A stretch of DNA of 64,000 nucleotides from Caprimulgus europaeus. Its lineage: Eukaryota > Chordata > Aves > Caprimulgiformes > Caprimulgidae. The notes beneath the pieces were generated by a model that worked only from the letters and a program-made list of their open reading frames with translations, was not told the origin of the DNA and made no database searches. The stretch covers positions 28,474,578 through 28,538,577 of the forward strand of contig OU015533.1 of the NCBI GenBank assembly GCA_907165065.1. Reading direction: 5' to 3'. Position numbers and translations under genes: made by a program. This document shows positions 48,988 through 59,818 of the stretch, in pieces (positions within the stretch are counted from its first letter, which is position 1; each line of letters begins with the position of its first letter).

Positions 48988-50788
48988 GTATGTACCGTTC
49001 GACAATGGTTTAGACTATTACACTTTTATAAACTTTTCTGTCTGCTGCTTTTGTCTGCCTGTGTCACTTTGTTTTGTTGGTAGTCACTACCATCAATCAG
49101 CATCTGCCTTCCTTAGGAAGCTTAATCTATTTTTTAACATGTTAGCCTATTTTTAATAGGTATAGTATATACCATGGTCATGTTGATATATATCTGTAAC
49201 AAAATTTTAATATCTTTGCACCCTGGAGACAGTTGCAAGATACTACATATTTGAAGTATCTTCTGATGAGCCCTTAAGGACACCTAGTTTTGCTAATCAA
49301 GTGTGTAAAGTACTGCTTTCCCAGTAGAAAGCAGGGGAGGGCAGAGCTGACAGTATTATGTGTTGCCACAAGAGCATTCCAGTTACTGTATTTATTCACA
49401 CATGTAGCTGCAGTGATGATTTGTTAATGGAAGGTCTCCTCCTTTAGAGCTGTAATGAATTATTTTCTGAGACATAAGGCATTTGAGGGGAAATTCCACT
49501 TGCATCATTAGGCACAACATTAACCTTGAGCAACAGTATTATTTTACTTCACAGCATTGTAAGCAAAGGGGAGGAAGAGCCTGTCCCCTGTGCAGCATAG
49601 AGACCTTAAGCCTTCTCCCAGCAGTGTGACATACTACAAGGATGGAGTGACAATTGTCTGTCTTCCATGTGATTCACCTATCATTCATCTTCTGCAGAGG
49701 AAGATAAAAATAGGGGATGAAGAATTTTCTCCAGTCTCTGTCATAGCTGTACTGCCTTAATACAGGCATTGCAATAAAATGCTCATTGTGTTTTTCAAAA
49801 GATATACAAAGTGCTGGTGATGTGCACTCTTAATGACTTTTATGCACATATTGTGTCACTTGCTGAGGAATTTGCCAGCAGGCAAACAGACTCTTCTCAG
49901 TGGTGCACGGTGAAAGGTACCAAATACAAACCGAAATACAGGAAATTCCATTTAAACATATGGAAAAAAACCTTTCACTATAGAAGTGGTCAGATGCTGA
50001 CAGGTTGCCGAGAAAGGCTGTGGAGTGTCCATGCTTGGAGATACTCAAATGCCAGTGGAACATGGCCCTGAGCAGCCTGCGCCAGCTGAGCCTTCTTAAA
50101 GCAAAGGAGTTGAACTAGACCATTTCCAGATGTGCCTGCCAACCTCAGCCCTTCCTGTGGTTCTGTCTATTGTAAAGCATCTAGCTTTAAGCATTTATTC
50201 TAGTTAAGCTGCAGTTTGAAAGTTCTGATGGCTGTCAGATAAAATTATCATGTGGTATATCAGTTGTTCAGAAAAACCCCCACAGTGATTAACTGTAAAT
50301 GAAAGGAGGCAGGGTTGAAGAGCAGTATTAAATTACTTTCCATTTAGGTAGACTTCTCAGTCTTTTCATTTGGAGTTGAAACTAGAACTTGAATTGGTTT
50401 GGACTAAGAGCATAAACTTAAAAATTCTTGACACTGATACATTTCAGTACAGCATTCTTTCTTACAGAATATATATTATAATATATTGTTATATTTTTAA
50501 AGGAAATGTTATAATTGTATTCTCTTAGGAATCTGGTACTCTAGCTTTCTCTGCTTAGTTTGTTTGTGGGTTGTGACTGATTCTGATTCTACAAGATAAA
50601 AATAGTATTTTTGTCAAAGGTTGTATCTAACGGACTCTTTTGATGTTGGTGTTCTGTCTGTAAACTTGTTTTTGATGTTAAATGAGGATTAATATGCATG
50701 CAATGTCTCATAATATGTGTGAAAGTGTGATCTTTCAATAAGTTCTTGGTGCCCAGTGCCAATGTGTTGTATTTTCTTTATTTGTAAG
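48988..50788 (+). other. Intron 11 (1.8 kb)
   Basis: GT-AG with acceptor tatttgtaag. It contains one plus-strand CR1 3' end (49889-50168) and a TA-rich patch near 50470-50500. Confidence 0.8.
49889..50168 (+). mobile_element. CR1 3' end, sense orientation
   Basis: 'gactcttctcagtggtgc', 'acaggaaattccatttaaac', 'gtggtcagatgctgacaggt', 'gttgaactagaccatttcc' and 'gccaacctcagcccttcctg' follow the CR1 3' UTR in order, ending 'tgtggttctgtct'. It is moderately diverged with small gaps. Short open frames over it on both strands are repeat-derived. Confidence 0.88.
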
Positions 50789-50873
50789 GAATGTGACATT
50801 TCATTACAAAAGGAGCAGCTTAAGTTACTTTGGAGGGGTTTGTTCTGTGACCAGAGGAGTAGGAGTGAATGAG
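50789..50873 (+). CDS. ADAM23: ADAM23 exon 12: metalloproteinase-like domain
   Basis: Encodes residues 378-406: (S)NVTFHYKRSSLSYFGGVC then SVTRGVGVNE. It corresponds to VTFHYKRSSLSYFGGVCSRTRGVGVNE. An NVT sequon is present. The acceptor is ttgtaag|g and the donor gag|gtaatt. Phase 0 at its 3' end. Confidence 0.95.
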
Positions 50874-51630
50874 GTAATTTTTTTTCATGACTAAAGTGAA
50901 ATAAAGTAGAAACTGTACATTATAATGTCAGAGTTTATATCTTTAAGTATTCAGGGCTTTAAAGATACCTTACATATTAAAAAGTTAGGATTCTCACCGC
51001 CAGCCTTCTTGTATTGTCATTAAAATACTGCTCACCGTGCTTTTCTTTTTAAAAACCATTCCTCCTGTCTGCATTATTCTCTTAGTGAGATCTTAAATTG
51101 GCTTTTACTATATTGGACAGAAATTTAGACAGAAAAATCTCAGACAGCAGTATTTGAAATATAGCACTGAATATCCCTTTGGCTCTTCTCACTATAAGAA
51201 GCTTGATTCTTGATGACATGTAATTCTTACTGATTTTTTATTTTTTTAATTAAAACTTGAAAAATTTGATCCATGTGTATAGATATTTTTTTCCCCTCAG
51301 TACAGCATTAAAACAATATTAAAAATCTCCTGTTTTAACATGGGTCAATATTACTGTACAAAACTATATTTTACATATATGTTAAAGAGACTCCTTTTTG
51401 TAGGTTAACCAGCAGACAAGGATTCCCACAGGCTAAGAGAGGAAATTTTTTTCTGTTATGTACTTCATTGTGTTTATTTTCCTTATATGTACACAGAATT
51501 GTGATTGGCTGTATAGAATTACTGAAGTAGTAGGCATAAGGTAGGCCAGAATGAGCTGGTGTAGTGTTTGTTACAATAACTTATGTTTTCTTTTTTATTT
51601 TTTTTAAATTGTGCTCCTCTTGAAATGCAG
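50874..51630 (+). other. Intron 12 (757 bp)
   Basis: GT-AG with acceptor tgaaatgcag. AT-rich, with a T-rich stretch near 51582-51606. No repeat element was recognised. Confidence 0.85.
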
Positions 51631-51721
51631 TATGGCCTTCCCTTGGCCATGGCACAGGAACTAGCACAAAGTCTTGCTCAGAACCTTGGAATACAATGGG
51701 AGCCAGCTGCCAGGAAGCCGA
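51631..51721 (+). CDS. ADAM23: ADAM23 exon 13: degenerate zinc-binding region
   Basis: Encodes residues 407-436 plus one base: YGLPLAMAQELAQSLAQNLG then IQWEPAARKP. In active ADAMs this place holds HExxHxxGxxH. Here the aligned positions are Gln419, Ser420, Gln423, Gly426 and Trp429, so all three zinc-binding histidines and the catalytic glutamate are missing. This is the known state of ADAM23 and shows the protein acts by binding, not cleavage. The acceptor is aatgcag|tat and the donor ccga|gtatgt. Confidence 0.95.
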
Positions 51722-53363
51722 GTATGTACATGGACAAGGAGTCTTCTTTTGTCCTCCTTTGCTAAATGTTTAAAATCTTCCTGTGTAATATTTGAAACAA
51801 ATACCAAACTTGCTGTAACTGTAGAACACAAATTGCTGCTTTTGGAAATATATGCACCAAAATTTGAGTTTGTCCAAAATAAGCCACCAGTTTAGCAGTC
51901 ATTTTGCAATGACCACAGTGATATCCTGTGTCATCCATGTTAGATTCATAACTAACATTCAATGGTAAAAACACCATTAATTTAACTAAGAACTTATCTA
52001 TCATAATGAAATCTGTAATTCCTATAGAACTATCATTAACTTCTTAAAATACAAAAATACCTGAGTTATAATTGAAGAAATGGTAAGGAGCTGTAACTTT
52101 GTCCAGGGTGACATTTACTCAACTCATCATGCTGTTTCACAGCCAGATTAGACTGACGTGGCCTTAACAGAAGGCCACATTCTGTACCTACAGAATGTAG
52201 GTACAAAAGCTGCTACAAATCAATTCTTTAGCCCCATCAATTTTGGGGCTAAAGAAAATTGATGCATTTTTCCACTCAAATCTTGTAAGCAATTTGGCTG
52301 CTCTCTCTCTTTGATTCTTCTTGAAAAACATGAATCATAATACTGCCTTTATTTTGGAATCACTTCAGAAATCTGTGAATTAGGAAGCAGTGTGGAAAAG
52401 TTTAGGGAACGTTGTTTTGTAAAGCATCGCTTTTGAATTGTGTAAAGTTGGAATTGGCTAGAATATTTTCTATATTATTGTTTTTTGATTACAGGTAAAA
52501 CAGAGTTCATATCATTTGGATATCAGTATCTTCTTAAACTGCGAGATAGGGGTTTTTGAAATGATAGCTTAGTTTCATTATCTGGATACCCTTTATAGAG
52601 AAAGATTAATGAAAGACCTGCACAGAACAGAAATAACTGTATAAATAATACGTGAATGTTTTTGGTATATGTCTTTGGTCGAGAAGCAGTATGTAACTAC
52701 AATATAAAACCTTTCTTCTTGAAAATATTACTTCTTTGATAGATAATTTTTATAGGGAGATCATAACTTCTCTTTTACCAACCTTAAGATGTTGATCTTT
52801 TGTTTTTATTTTATGAATTTGATCACTGTTGACTTACATGCTATAGCTGTAAGTAAACTGTAAATCCATTTTCATTCAACTACTTTTTCTGATGAATGTT
52901 TGATTGGCTGATTCATGTATTACTATTAGTAATTTTATGCTAAAGGGAAAAAATGTGGCTTACCCAATAACAATTCTGCTTAAGATGTTCTGTACACATT
53001 TTAGGGAGGAGGAAGTGTGAACATTTTCAGTATCGTGTACTGCGCATACCCTTGTGCTGCCTGTTTCGAGAGCACGTAGGGAAGAATGTTGCCAGCTATT
53101 TTTAGCTTTCTATACTGCCTGAATCTTGAGTCTAAGAACATGCACATATGGTAATTTGAAAGTACTGTGTTTATATTAAGTATATTAGTATCTCTTCAAG
53201 TGGGCTGGCTTCCTTTTTAGGGCTAGAATTGGTACAGCCAAGCAGCCATCTAATCGTTGTATAATCAGCCAAGGTCCATTTTTATATTGAGTACTTGATA
53301 TTTATTGTAAACATATTTATAACTGTTTTCCTTTTCTGTTGTGTTTTGGTCTTGTCTGAGAAG
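51722..53363 (+). other. Intron 13 (1.6 kb)
   Basis: GT-AG with acceptor ctgagaag. The notable content is a cluster of perfect short hairpins at 52158-52261. No transposon was recognised. Confidence 0.8.
52158..52261. repeat. Cluster of three adjacent perfect hairpins
   Basis: Hairpin 1: GTGGCCTT, 5-base loop, AAGGCCAC (52158-52178). Hairpin 2: ACATTCTGT, 4-base loop, ACAGAATGT (52177-52198), overlapping an alternative pairing of GTACCTAC with GTAGGTAC (52184-52204). Hairpin 3: CTTTAGCCCC, 9-base loop, GGGGCTAAAG (52226-52254), extended by CAATT with AATTG (52221-52225, 52257-52261) across a two-base bulge. Confidence 0.9.
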
Positions 53364-53412
53364 AGTGTGACTGCACTGAATCCTGGGGTGGTTGCATCAT
53401 GGAGGAAACAGG
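53364..53412 (+). CDS. ADAM23: ADAM23 exon 14: metalloproteinase-like domain, C-terminal
   Basis: Smallest exon in the window (49 bases), residues 437-452 plus two bases: (K)CDCTESWGGCIMEET and GG. It is identical in pattern to the family, with three cysteines (residues 438, 440 and 446). The acceptor is tctgagaag|ag, a purine-rich and therefore weak-looking end, but it is the only choice that rebuilds Lys-Cys-Asp-Cys. The donor is agg|gtatgt. Confidence 0.93.
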
Positions 53413-54201
53413 GTATGTCATAAGTATCAGTAATTGAGGGCTCTGGAATGAGTTCACAGTTTACATTATGATATAAATATTTATGTATTGGCTTTTGTCT
53501 ATGTGTTTTAGTACTAATAAATGAAAAACTAGAAGCAGTTAGAACAACCCAAACATACAGATCAATTACTTTAGTTTTCAGCAATTCATTCCCTTTGCTA
53601 TTAATGTTTTAGGACATTATTAATAAATCTTATATTTTGAAGCGCAATGCAGTGTATTCACTAATGCTTTGCTATACTTACAATGATTGAAAAATAAAGA
53701 ATGTACATTTTTCATTAAGTAAATCTAGTTATACTTTTTACATACACCAGAAAAAGTGTTATAATCCAGTTTTGATAAGTGATATTTCTATTTTCCTCCT
53801 ACGTTTTAATTATTTTTCCCTAACTCCTTCAAAATTATAATTTTGAGTAAACAGATCTCTCTGCTTCGGTTCCAGTGAATAAAACCTGAAGCTTTCAGCA
53901 AGGGCTTTCAATCCTTAGTTGAATGTTCAGTGAAGTGTGAAAGGAAAGCGCATCCATCTAGGAGGAAAACAGGTTTCATTGCCCTCTACCCTCACCCATT
54001 GCCAAAGATTCTTTTCTTTATACTGTAAGCAATTGTTTAGAAAAGGATAGCTTCTGAAGCGTAGGTGTTTGAGTCTTATAAATCAGTTCCTGTTAGAATT
54101 CTTGCTCACTGTGGAAACAACAGAACAACAATTACAAAAATCCTGGAGAAAATTAGCTATAAAAAAGAGAGTAGGAGCTTAGTTTCTTCATATGGTATTT
54201 G

Positions 54202-54367
54202 TGCGAGAGTGTTGAGACACTGGAACAGGTTGTCCAAAGTAGTTGTGGATGCCCCCTCCCCAGAAGTGTTCAAGGCCAGGTTGGATGAGGCTTGGAAGGT
54301 GTCCCTGCCCATGGCAGGGGAGTTGGAACTGGATGATCTTTAACCCTAACCATTCTATGATTCTATG
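54202..54367 (+). mobile_element. CR1 3' end, sense orientation, internally deleted
   Basis: 'gagacactggaacaggttgt', 'gttgtggatgccccctcccc', 'caaggccaggttggatgagg', 'ggtgtccctgcccatggcag', 'ttggaactggatgatcttta' and the terminal 'ccattctatgattctatgg' are all CR1. Compared with the usual order, the 'gagcaacctggtctagt' and 'ggtcccttccaac' pieces are missing. Confidence 0.93.
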
Positions 54368-54572
54368 GCTTGGAAATTGATTCTTTAGTAGAATTACTGT
54401 GTGGCTTTCCTGTAAACTTGTAATTGCCAGCCACTGTATGAATGCAAGAGAAGATTATTTGGTAAGTTTGCCTCTGGAATCCAAAGTAAGGCATTGATCA
54501 GAATAGATAGTAGCTTCCTTCCTATGGTGAACTCATCGTGGAACAAACCTCTTCTGTAGATAAGGTAACAGT

Positions 54573-54591
54573 AAAAAAAAAAAAAAAAAAA
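54573..54591. repeat. Poly-A tract (A19)
   Basis: Nineteen consecutive A in intron 14, with no transposon joined to it that I can recognise. Confidence 0.9.
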
Positions 54592-55585
54592 GGACTGACT
54601 AGACATGAATGAATAATTATTTGCAGTGTAAAGCCTTTTCACTTAACTCCATGAGTGCTAGAAGACTTTTTTTAATATAGAATAATTCAGTGGAGAAATG
54701 TCAGCTCAGTAGCAGTGAGCTGCTAGGAAAGGAATGGACACCCTCCTTATGGCATGGTTACCCCTGTCTTTAACAATGTGAATAGTGCTCATTCCCAGAT
54801 CTCTAAACATGGCTAATAAAAATATCAGACAGTTTCTGTGTGAGAAATTACTCATAAAGTAATGGGGAAAAGATGGAGCTAAGGAAACATGAGAGAGGTC
54901 TGTAACATCACAAACAACATAGCAAGTGATTACTGTTTCTTCCAGTGTAAGAACTAGAGAGACAAGAAGTGGGACTAGCAAATAGATGACAGGAAAAGCC
55001 AGAAAAGTATTCTGCAAGTAGTAGTACAGTGCTCTGTTCTCTAGTCTTCCTCTTCTCAGGGCCAAAGTCAGAGATGGGATTTGGGTAAAGTGGATTTTTA
55101 GTCTGACTCTGTACAGCTGCTCTTATAGCTACAACTACTTTTACTTTAAAAATTAACCTTATTATCAAGTTCAGATGAATTGAACAGTTTTTAAAGCCTG
55201 GCATGAAATCAAGGATCTGGAATGTAATGCATCTTTTAAACTGAAGCTGCAGGAAAAACAAACCAAAAAGAACACTGAATTATGCATGCAACCGAGAGAG
55301 TGCAAAGCAGTTATTATGATAATGTGGTTTGACATTATTAAGAAGATTAGAAGACTACAGTTTCATTTGCCATAGATCCATATAATAGAAATATAAAAAT
55401 GCAAAATGTTTAAAAACTTCTGATTTTACTGTTTGAGAATAAGACTGAGCTGACATACTGTTGCACACAGTGGTTGTAAGAAACTGGGATTTACAGTATT
55501 AAAAAAATGTTGTGACCCCTCCACATCCTTCCAGTAACTGTTGGTGTTTCAAGGCATTTACTCAGCTAATTCTTTGCCGTTTTAG

Positions 55586-55685
55586 GGTATACCATTCCAG
55601 GAAATTCTCCAAATGCAGCATTGCAGAATACAAAGAATTTTTACTTCGTGGGGGAGGTGCCTGTCTTTTCAACAGGCCGACAAAG
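55586..55685 (+). CDS. ADAM23: ADAM23 exon 15: end of metalloproteinase-like domain
   Basis: Encodes residues 453-486: (G)[18 protein letters not shown], then [15 protein letters not shown]. It matches [33 protein letters not shown]. Two cysteines (residues 462 and 479). The acceptor is ccgttttag|g and the donor aag|gtacta. Phase 0 at its 3' end. Confidence 0.95.
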
Positions 55686-58313
55686 GTACTAAATATGTTG
55701 ATAGTCAGCACCTCTTCTAAACATTGTAATGTAAATGTCATAATTTCACTAACACCCATTTGTTCTCAGATTTATTCAGATGTCATGTGGGTACTTTCTT
55801 GAGGTTGCTTGTAACTAGCTGACTGTTCATTCCCATAACATTTTAAAATAATCTTAAGTGGAATGCAACTGTTTTCCATCAATTCTTCATGCTCAAACAA
55901 TGACAAATATTGCCGTTGATTTTTCACAGCTAAGTACATCCCCATTCAGCATAAATGCACTACCTATGAAGCTGGAAGCAATGCAAAACAAATCCAGAAG
56001 TGAGATTGTATTGCATACTCCACATACACTCAATTCTTGGACTTTTTGGCTGAGGCTGTTAAAAAGAATGATAATTATCATACTAGGAATTAGAGAACAA
56101 TAGCTTACTTCATCTAGACAGTAACAACTTGTGGTTATTCTCAAAGTTAACTTCATTTAATTTCATTCCAGATGTACATCTAGCAAACTCTGTATTTTAT
56201 AACTATTTCCTTGTACCATCCTTTGCTTTTTTGACCTAAAAACTTATCAAGGTCATAATTTTTTCTAAGGCAATATTAGTATGGCATCCTTCTAAAGCTG
56301 AGTAGTATAAAAATACTCCATATAGCTCTTTTTGCAAAGTAAGATCAAACCAAAATATTAATATTCTACTTAATCATGGTGTCAAACTTGCTGTCCTTGT
56401 AGAATTTAATACCACATGAGACTATCAGGCTGTCTGTTTACTATGCTGTAGACCACCGCCTTGCACAATTAAGTAAACAAATTTTGCTTGTTAGTGTTTT
56501 TTAATCTTTTCCCAGAGTAGCAATCTTTGCTTATAGAATAAGAATGTAAGAATTCTTACAGAAAAGAGTAAGTAGAGAGAAAGAAAAACACAACTTCATT
56601 TTTTGATGGTGGTCGTCTCTCAAGGTAATATGAACAAATTGTCAAGTTGACTGTATGCAGAATAAAAATCTAGTTTACTTCTGTGAAGATGCTCCCAGGA
56701 GAATGGTTGAATTATCCTTGTATGTTATCTCTGTCACTGTTTCACAGCATTGAATTTAAAAGTACTTTGGGGGGATGGGAATCATACAATATTTTGAGTC
56801 ATTATTTGGAGGTAAAGTGGAAAATGGCGTGTTTAATGATTAGGTAAATAAAATGTAGTTGTGTTAAGGAGTCGCCGTGGTGTCATTTTGAATTATAACC
56901 TTTTAGTTATGCTCTGATATGTATATGAACATTTGATGCTTCCTGATTATGCTGTAGGAAATTTGTGTGTGTTCTGTTATTTTCTTGCATTTGTCTGGTT
57001 GACACCTTGTTTTCTTATGAGCTACAGGACAGATAACCAGGTCTGTTCGGAGATCTGAATTTCAGTTTCAGAATAAGAGATCTTGCTGTTTCCACTAAAG
57101 CATAGTACTAACAGTGACTTCTGGAGGGAAAAAAAAAAAAGAAATTTCTGTTTTTTTAATCATGCTGACATTGCTAGTGAAGAAGAGTACATATGGATTT
57201 TGCTTCAGTGTAGTTTTACTTCTGGCACCCGAAATTGTAGGTGCTATTGATTACCTATGTGGTTTATGCAACAAAAGAAAAATGTTTTCTTCCTTTTGAT
57301 TAGGCATTATGATTCCTTCCCCCCTGTCACAAAGTACCAAAGAAGAATTCCATCCAAGTTTATAAAAAATTTGTATTGTATTATGTTATGTTTCATATCA
57401 TGATGATCCTCAGTAGCTGTATTGCCACTAAGCCCATAAAGAACATGTTTACTCACAAATTTCACCCTCATCTAGCTGTAGATTTATCTGTTGTCATTTT
57501 AACTTGTTAACTTTTAACTTCTCTTTTCAACCATGTTTGTGATGAATGTATTTCTGATGCTAACATGCCAGTTAAATTAGAGATTGCTGGTACTCATCTA
57601 GGATTTTAAAGCAGAATTATTCTATTGAAAACAGACAAGGCTTTTGCAAATTTATTTCTGTGATAAGACTGAAAAATATCTTAAATCACATTTAATCCAA
57701 ATTATGATATGTGAAACCAGTATAGAATCTATATCATCCTGAACTGTAGAATTTATCTGATCCTAGGAGTAAATATTGAGCACTATCTATATATGGTTGT
57801 TTTATTCTAACTTACTAATAAGGCACAAAGAACTTCCTTTTTGCAGTGTTTCTTAATGTTTATTATTTTCATGCACAAACATGTGACACTGGAACAGACA
57901 GTAGATAATTGTATCAGAAAGTATGGGTACCTGAGTAGATCCCAGAGATCATACTATTGACTGGTTTCTTGAAGGCATTGTTGGAGAAATTGGAGTCCAT
58001 AGAATTGGAATGAAGTTCAAATGTTATCCCCTTGAGAATTATTTTACTGTCTTTCTATCATAATTTTTCTGAGATCAGTATTCTAAAGAGGGCTAGCAAT
58101 CAAGTGATTTAACTGTACATCTTCCATGTCTTGACAGTTCTGACTAGCAGCACTCGAAAACCATGCTGCCTTCCCCATGACAGTAGCATGGCATTCTCTG
58201 TGAGAGCGTGTTGCATGTTTCTGTAGTGTTGCAGAAATGGGCTATGTGCGACAGAAAAGTAATTTGATACTGGTTTTATTCTTACTTTTGGTGGGGGGCT
58301 TTTTTACTTTCAG
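55686..58313 (+). other. Intron 15 (2.6 kb)
   Basis: GT-AG with acceptor tttactttcag. It contains a 16-bp perfect palindrome (56545-56560, TGTAAGAATTCTTACA) and an A-rich run near 57129-57141. No transposon was recognised. Confidence 0.8.
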
Positions 58314-58385
58314 CTCTTTGAAACCACTGAGTGTGGAAACGGATATGTAGAAGCAGGAGAAGAATGTGACTGTGGTTTCCGAATG
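58314..58385 (+). CDS. ADAM23: ADAM23 exon 16: start of disintegrin domain (GC donor)
   Basis: Encodes residues 487-510: LFETTECGNGYVEAGEECDC then GFRM. ECGNGYVEAGEECDCG is the N-terminal signature of the disintegrin domain. The acceptor is ctttcag|ctc. The exon must end at ATG 58383-58385 to join ECYADCCKKCS of exon 17, and the bases that follow are GCAAGT, so the donor is GC rather than GT. The rest of that donor (ATG|GCAAGT) fits the consensus of the minor GC-AG class. Symmetric 0-0 exon. Confidence 0.92.
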
Positions 58386-59160
58386 GCAAGTAGAGTTACA
58401 TATTACTCAACAAGTCTTTCTTACAAAATATATTAAGATAAACTATGGGATTGGTAAGGGAAGGCAAAGGGTTATGGAAATGAATTTGTTTGGTCTGGTT
58501 TTAGGGAACAACTTAAAAGACTGTGTTTTAAACAATATTTTTTCAAGTGAGAATGAGTGCAAAGACAGAGTGTGCCCTCAGAACAGTGTTCATGTCATAC
58601 TGGTGACAAGATGTAGCTGTTTCTCAGCAATTTTTGAATTGCACTGAAGAGGTGCTTGCCCCTTTACTTTTTCTGGGTAGTGTGGCTAGGGTGGTAGACT
58701 CCTTACCTGTGCTTTGGAGATAGGTGCCTGGGTTTGGACAGCATAACTGTTGTTTTCTTCTCTATTGTAGAAATATTCCAAGAATGTTTTTGCAAAATCT
58801 GTCCTGTAGCTTTGAGTCCTAGTATTTAAATATAATTACACCCATAATTAGTTTTCTTAATCTTTTTTTCTGCACTGAATGCAGTTTAGCTGAGCAGCAT
58901 GCCTTGGCACAGGATATTCTATGCCTGTGAAGAGGCTTCAGAAGGTGTGAATCCCCTTGTTGCTGTAGCATATATGTCACTGTTTTCCATTTACTTTAGT
59001 ATTTAAGCATTGCAAAGGATTCTTCCAGTTGATAATTTTAAGTCATCAGTGCTGAACTGAATCTTTTGTCTACTAGTACATAATAGCTTCTTGGAAAGAT
59101 GGTGAAGAAAATACTTATTTAAAATGGGAAGCTAAAAATGTTGCTTAATATTTTCTTCAG
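58386..59160 (+). other. Intron 16 (775 bp), GC-AG type
   Basis: Starts GCAAGT and ends ttttcttcag. No GT nearby gives an in-frame junction with exon 17. No repeat was recognised inside it. Confidence 0.85.
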
Positions 59161-59247
59161 GAATGCTATGCAGACTGTTGTAAGAAGTGCTCTCTTTCTA
59201 ATGGAGCTCATTGTAGTGATGGACCCTGCTGTAATACATCATGTCTT
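59161..59247 (+). CDS. ADAM23: ADAM23 exon 17: disintegrin domain
   Basis: Encodes residues 511-539: ECYADCCKKCSLSNGAHCSD then GPCCNTSCL. Eight cysteines in 29 residues fit the disintegrin disulfide pattern. An NTS sequon is present. As I recall the human protein reads CCNNTSC, so this copy is one Asn shorter. The acceptor is tcttcag|gaa and the donor ctt|gtgagt. Symmetric 0-0 exon. Confidence 0.95.
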
Positions 59248-59737
59248 GTGAGTGTTGCTGAAGTATATCTATTGTTCTTTTCCATTGTCCATGGAAGTCA
59301 TGTGCACCTTGTTAATAAGTGCAAAGTGAACTTTTATGTAAAATGAAAAGGAAATGCTTATGTAGACTAAGACTGTTATACTAGACAATAGTGCGGTTGC
59401 TGCCCCAAATATAAAGGGAATAGATTGCACTGGATATGTGTTCATGTAAAAATGCCTTTTATTTGCATTTATATAACAGGGATGGAAAAAAACCCTAAAT
59501 CTTTAAAGTAGTATGTACTTCAGTTTAGCCTGTAAAATATTAAGACATGGAAATATTTTTCAACACTTTGAAATAACTATTGAGGTTATGGTATTCTGTT
59601 GTTAGGCAAGCAAGAAAAGACAAATATGTCTGAGTGTAGTGTTTACAGAGCATTAAAGTGAGGAGTAATTACGAACAGGAACCTTTAATTTTGCTTTTAC
59701 ATAATCTTACTCCTGAACTATGTTCTTTGCTTTCTAG
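59248..59737 (+). other. Intron 17 (490 bp)
   Basis: GT-AG with acceptor gctttctag. Nothing else was recognised. Confidence 0.85.
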
Positions 59738-59818
59738 TTTTTCCCACGAGGCTACGACTGTCGATATGCAGTGAATGAATGTGATATTGCGGAGTTTTGC
59801 ACTGGAGATTCTGGCCAG
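59738..59818 (+). CDS. ADAM23: ADAM23 exon 18: disintegrin loop
   Basis: Encodes residues 540-566: FFPRGYDCRYAVNECDIAEF then CTGDSGQ. The loop hexapeptide AVNECD (residues 550-555) replaces the RGD-type loop and in humans is reported to bind integrin alpha-v beta-3. The human text reads RGYECRDAVNECDITEYC, so Tyr549 replaces an acidic residue just before the loop. The acceptor is tttctag|ttt and the donor cag|gtacgt. Symmetric 0-0 exon. Confidence 0.95.

Larger units (their letters stand above)
53413..55585 (+). other. Intron 14 (2.2 kb)
   Basis: GT-AG with acceptor ccgttttag. It contains a plus-strand CR1 3' end (54202-54367) and a 19-base poly-A run (54573-54591). Confidence 0.8.

Noticed and set aside
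54706-55261. Minus-strand frames of 117 and 119 codons in intron 14
   Set aside because: Different frames over one region, hydrophobic but without a recognisable family, start context or partner exons.
58366-58647. 93-codon plus-strand frame overlapping the end of exon 16
   Set aside because: It is out of the ADAM23 frame and crosses the GC donor into the intron.
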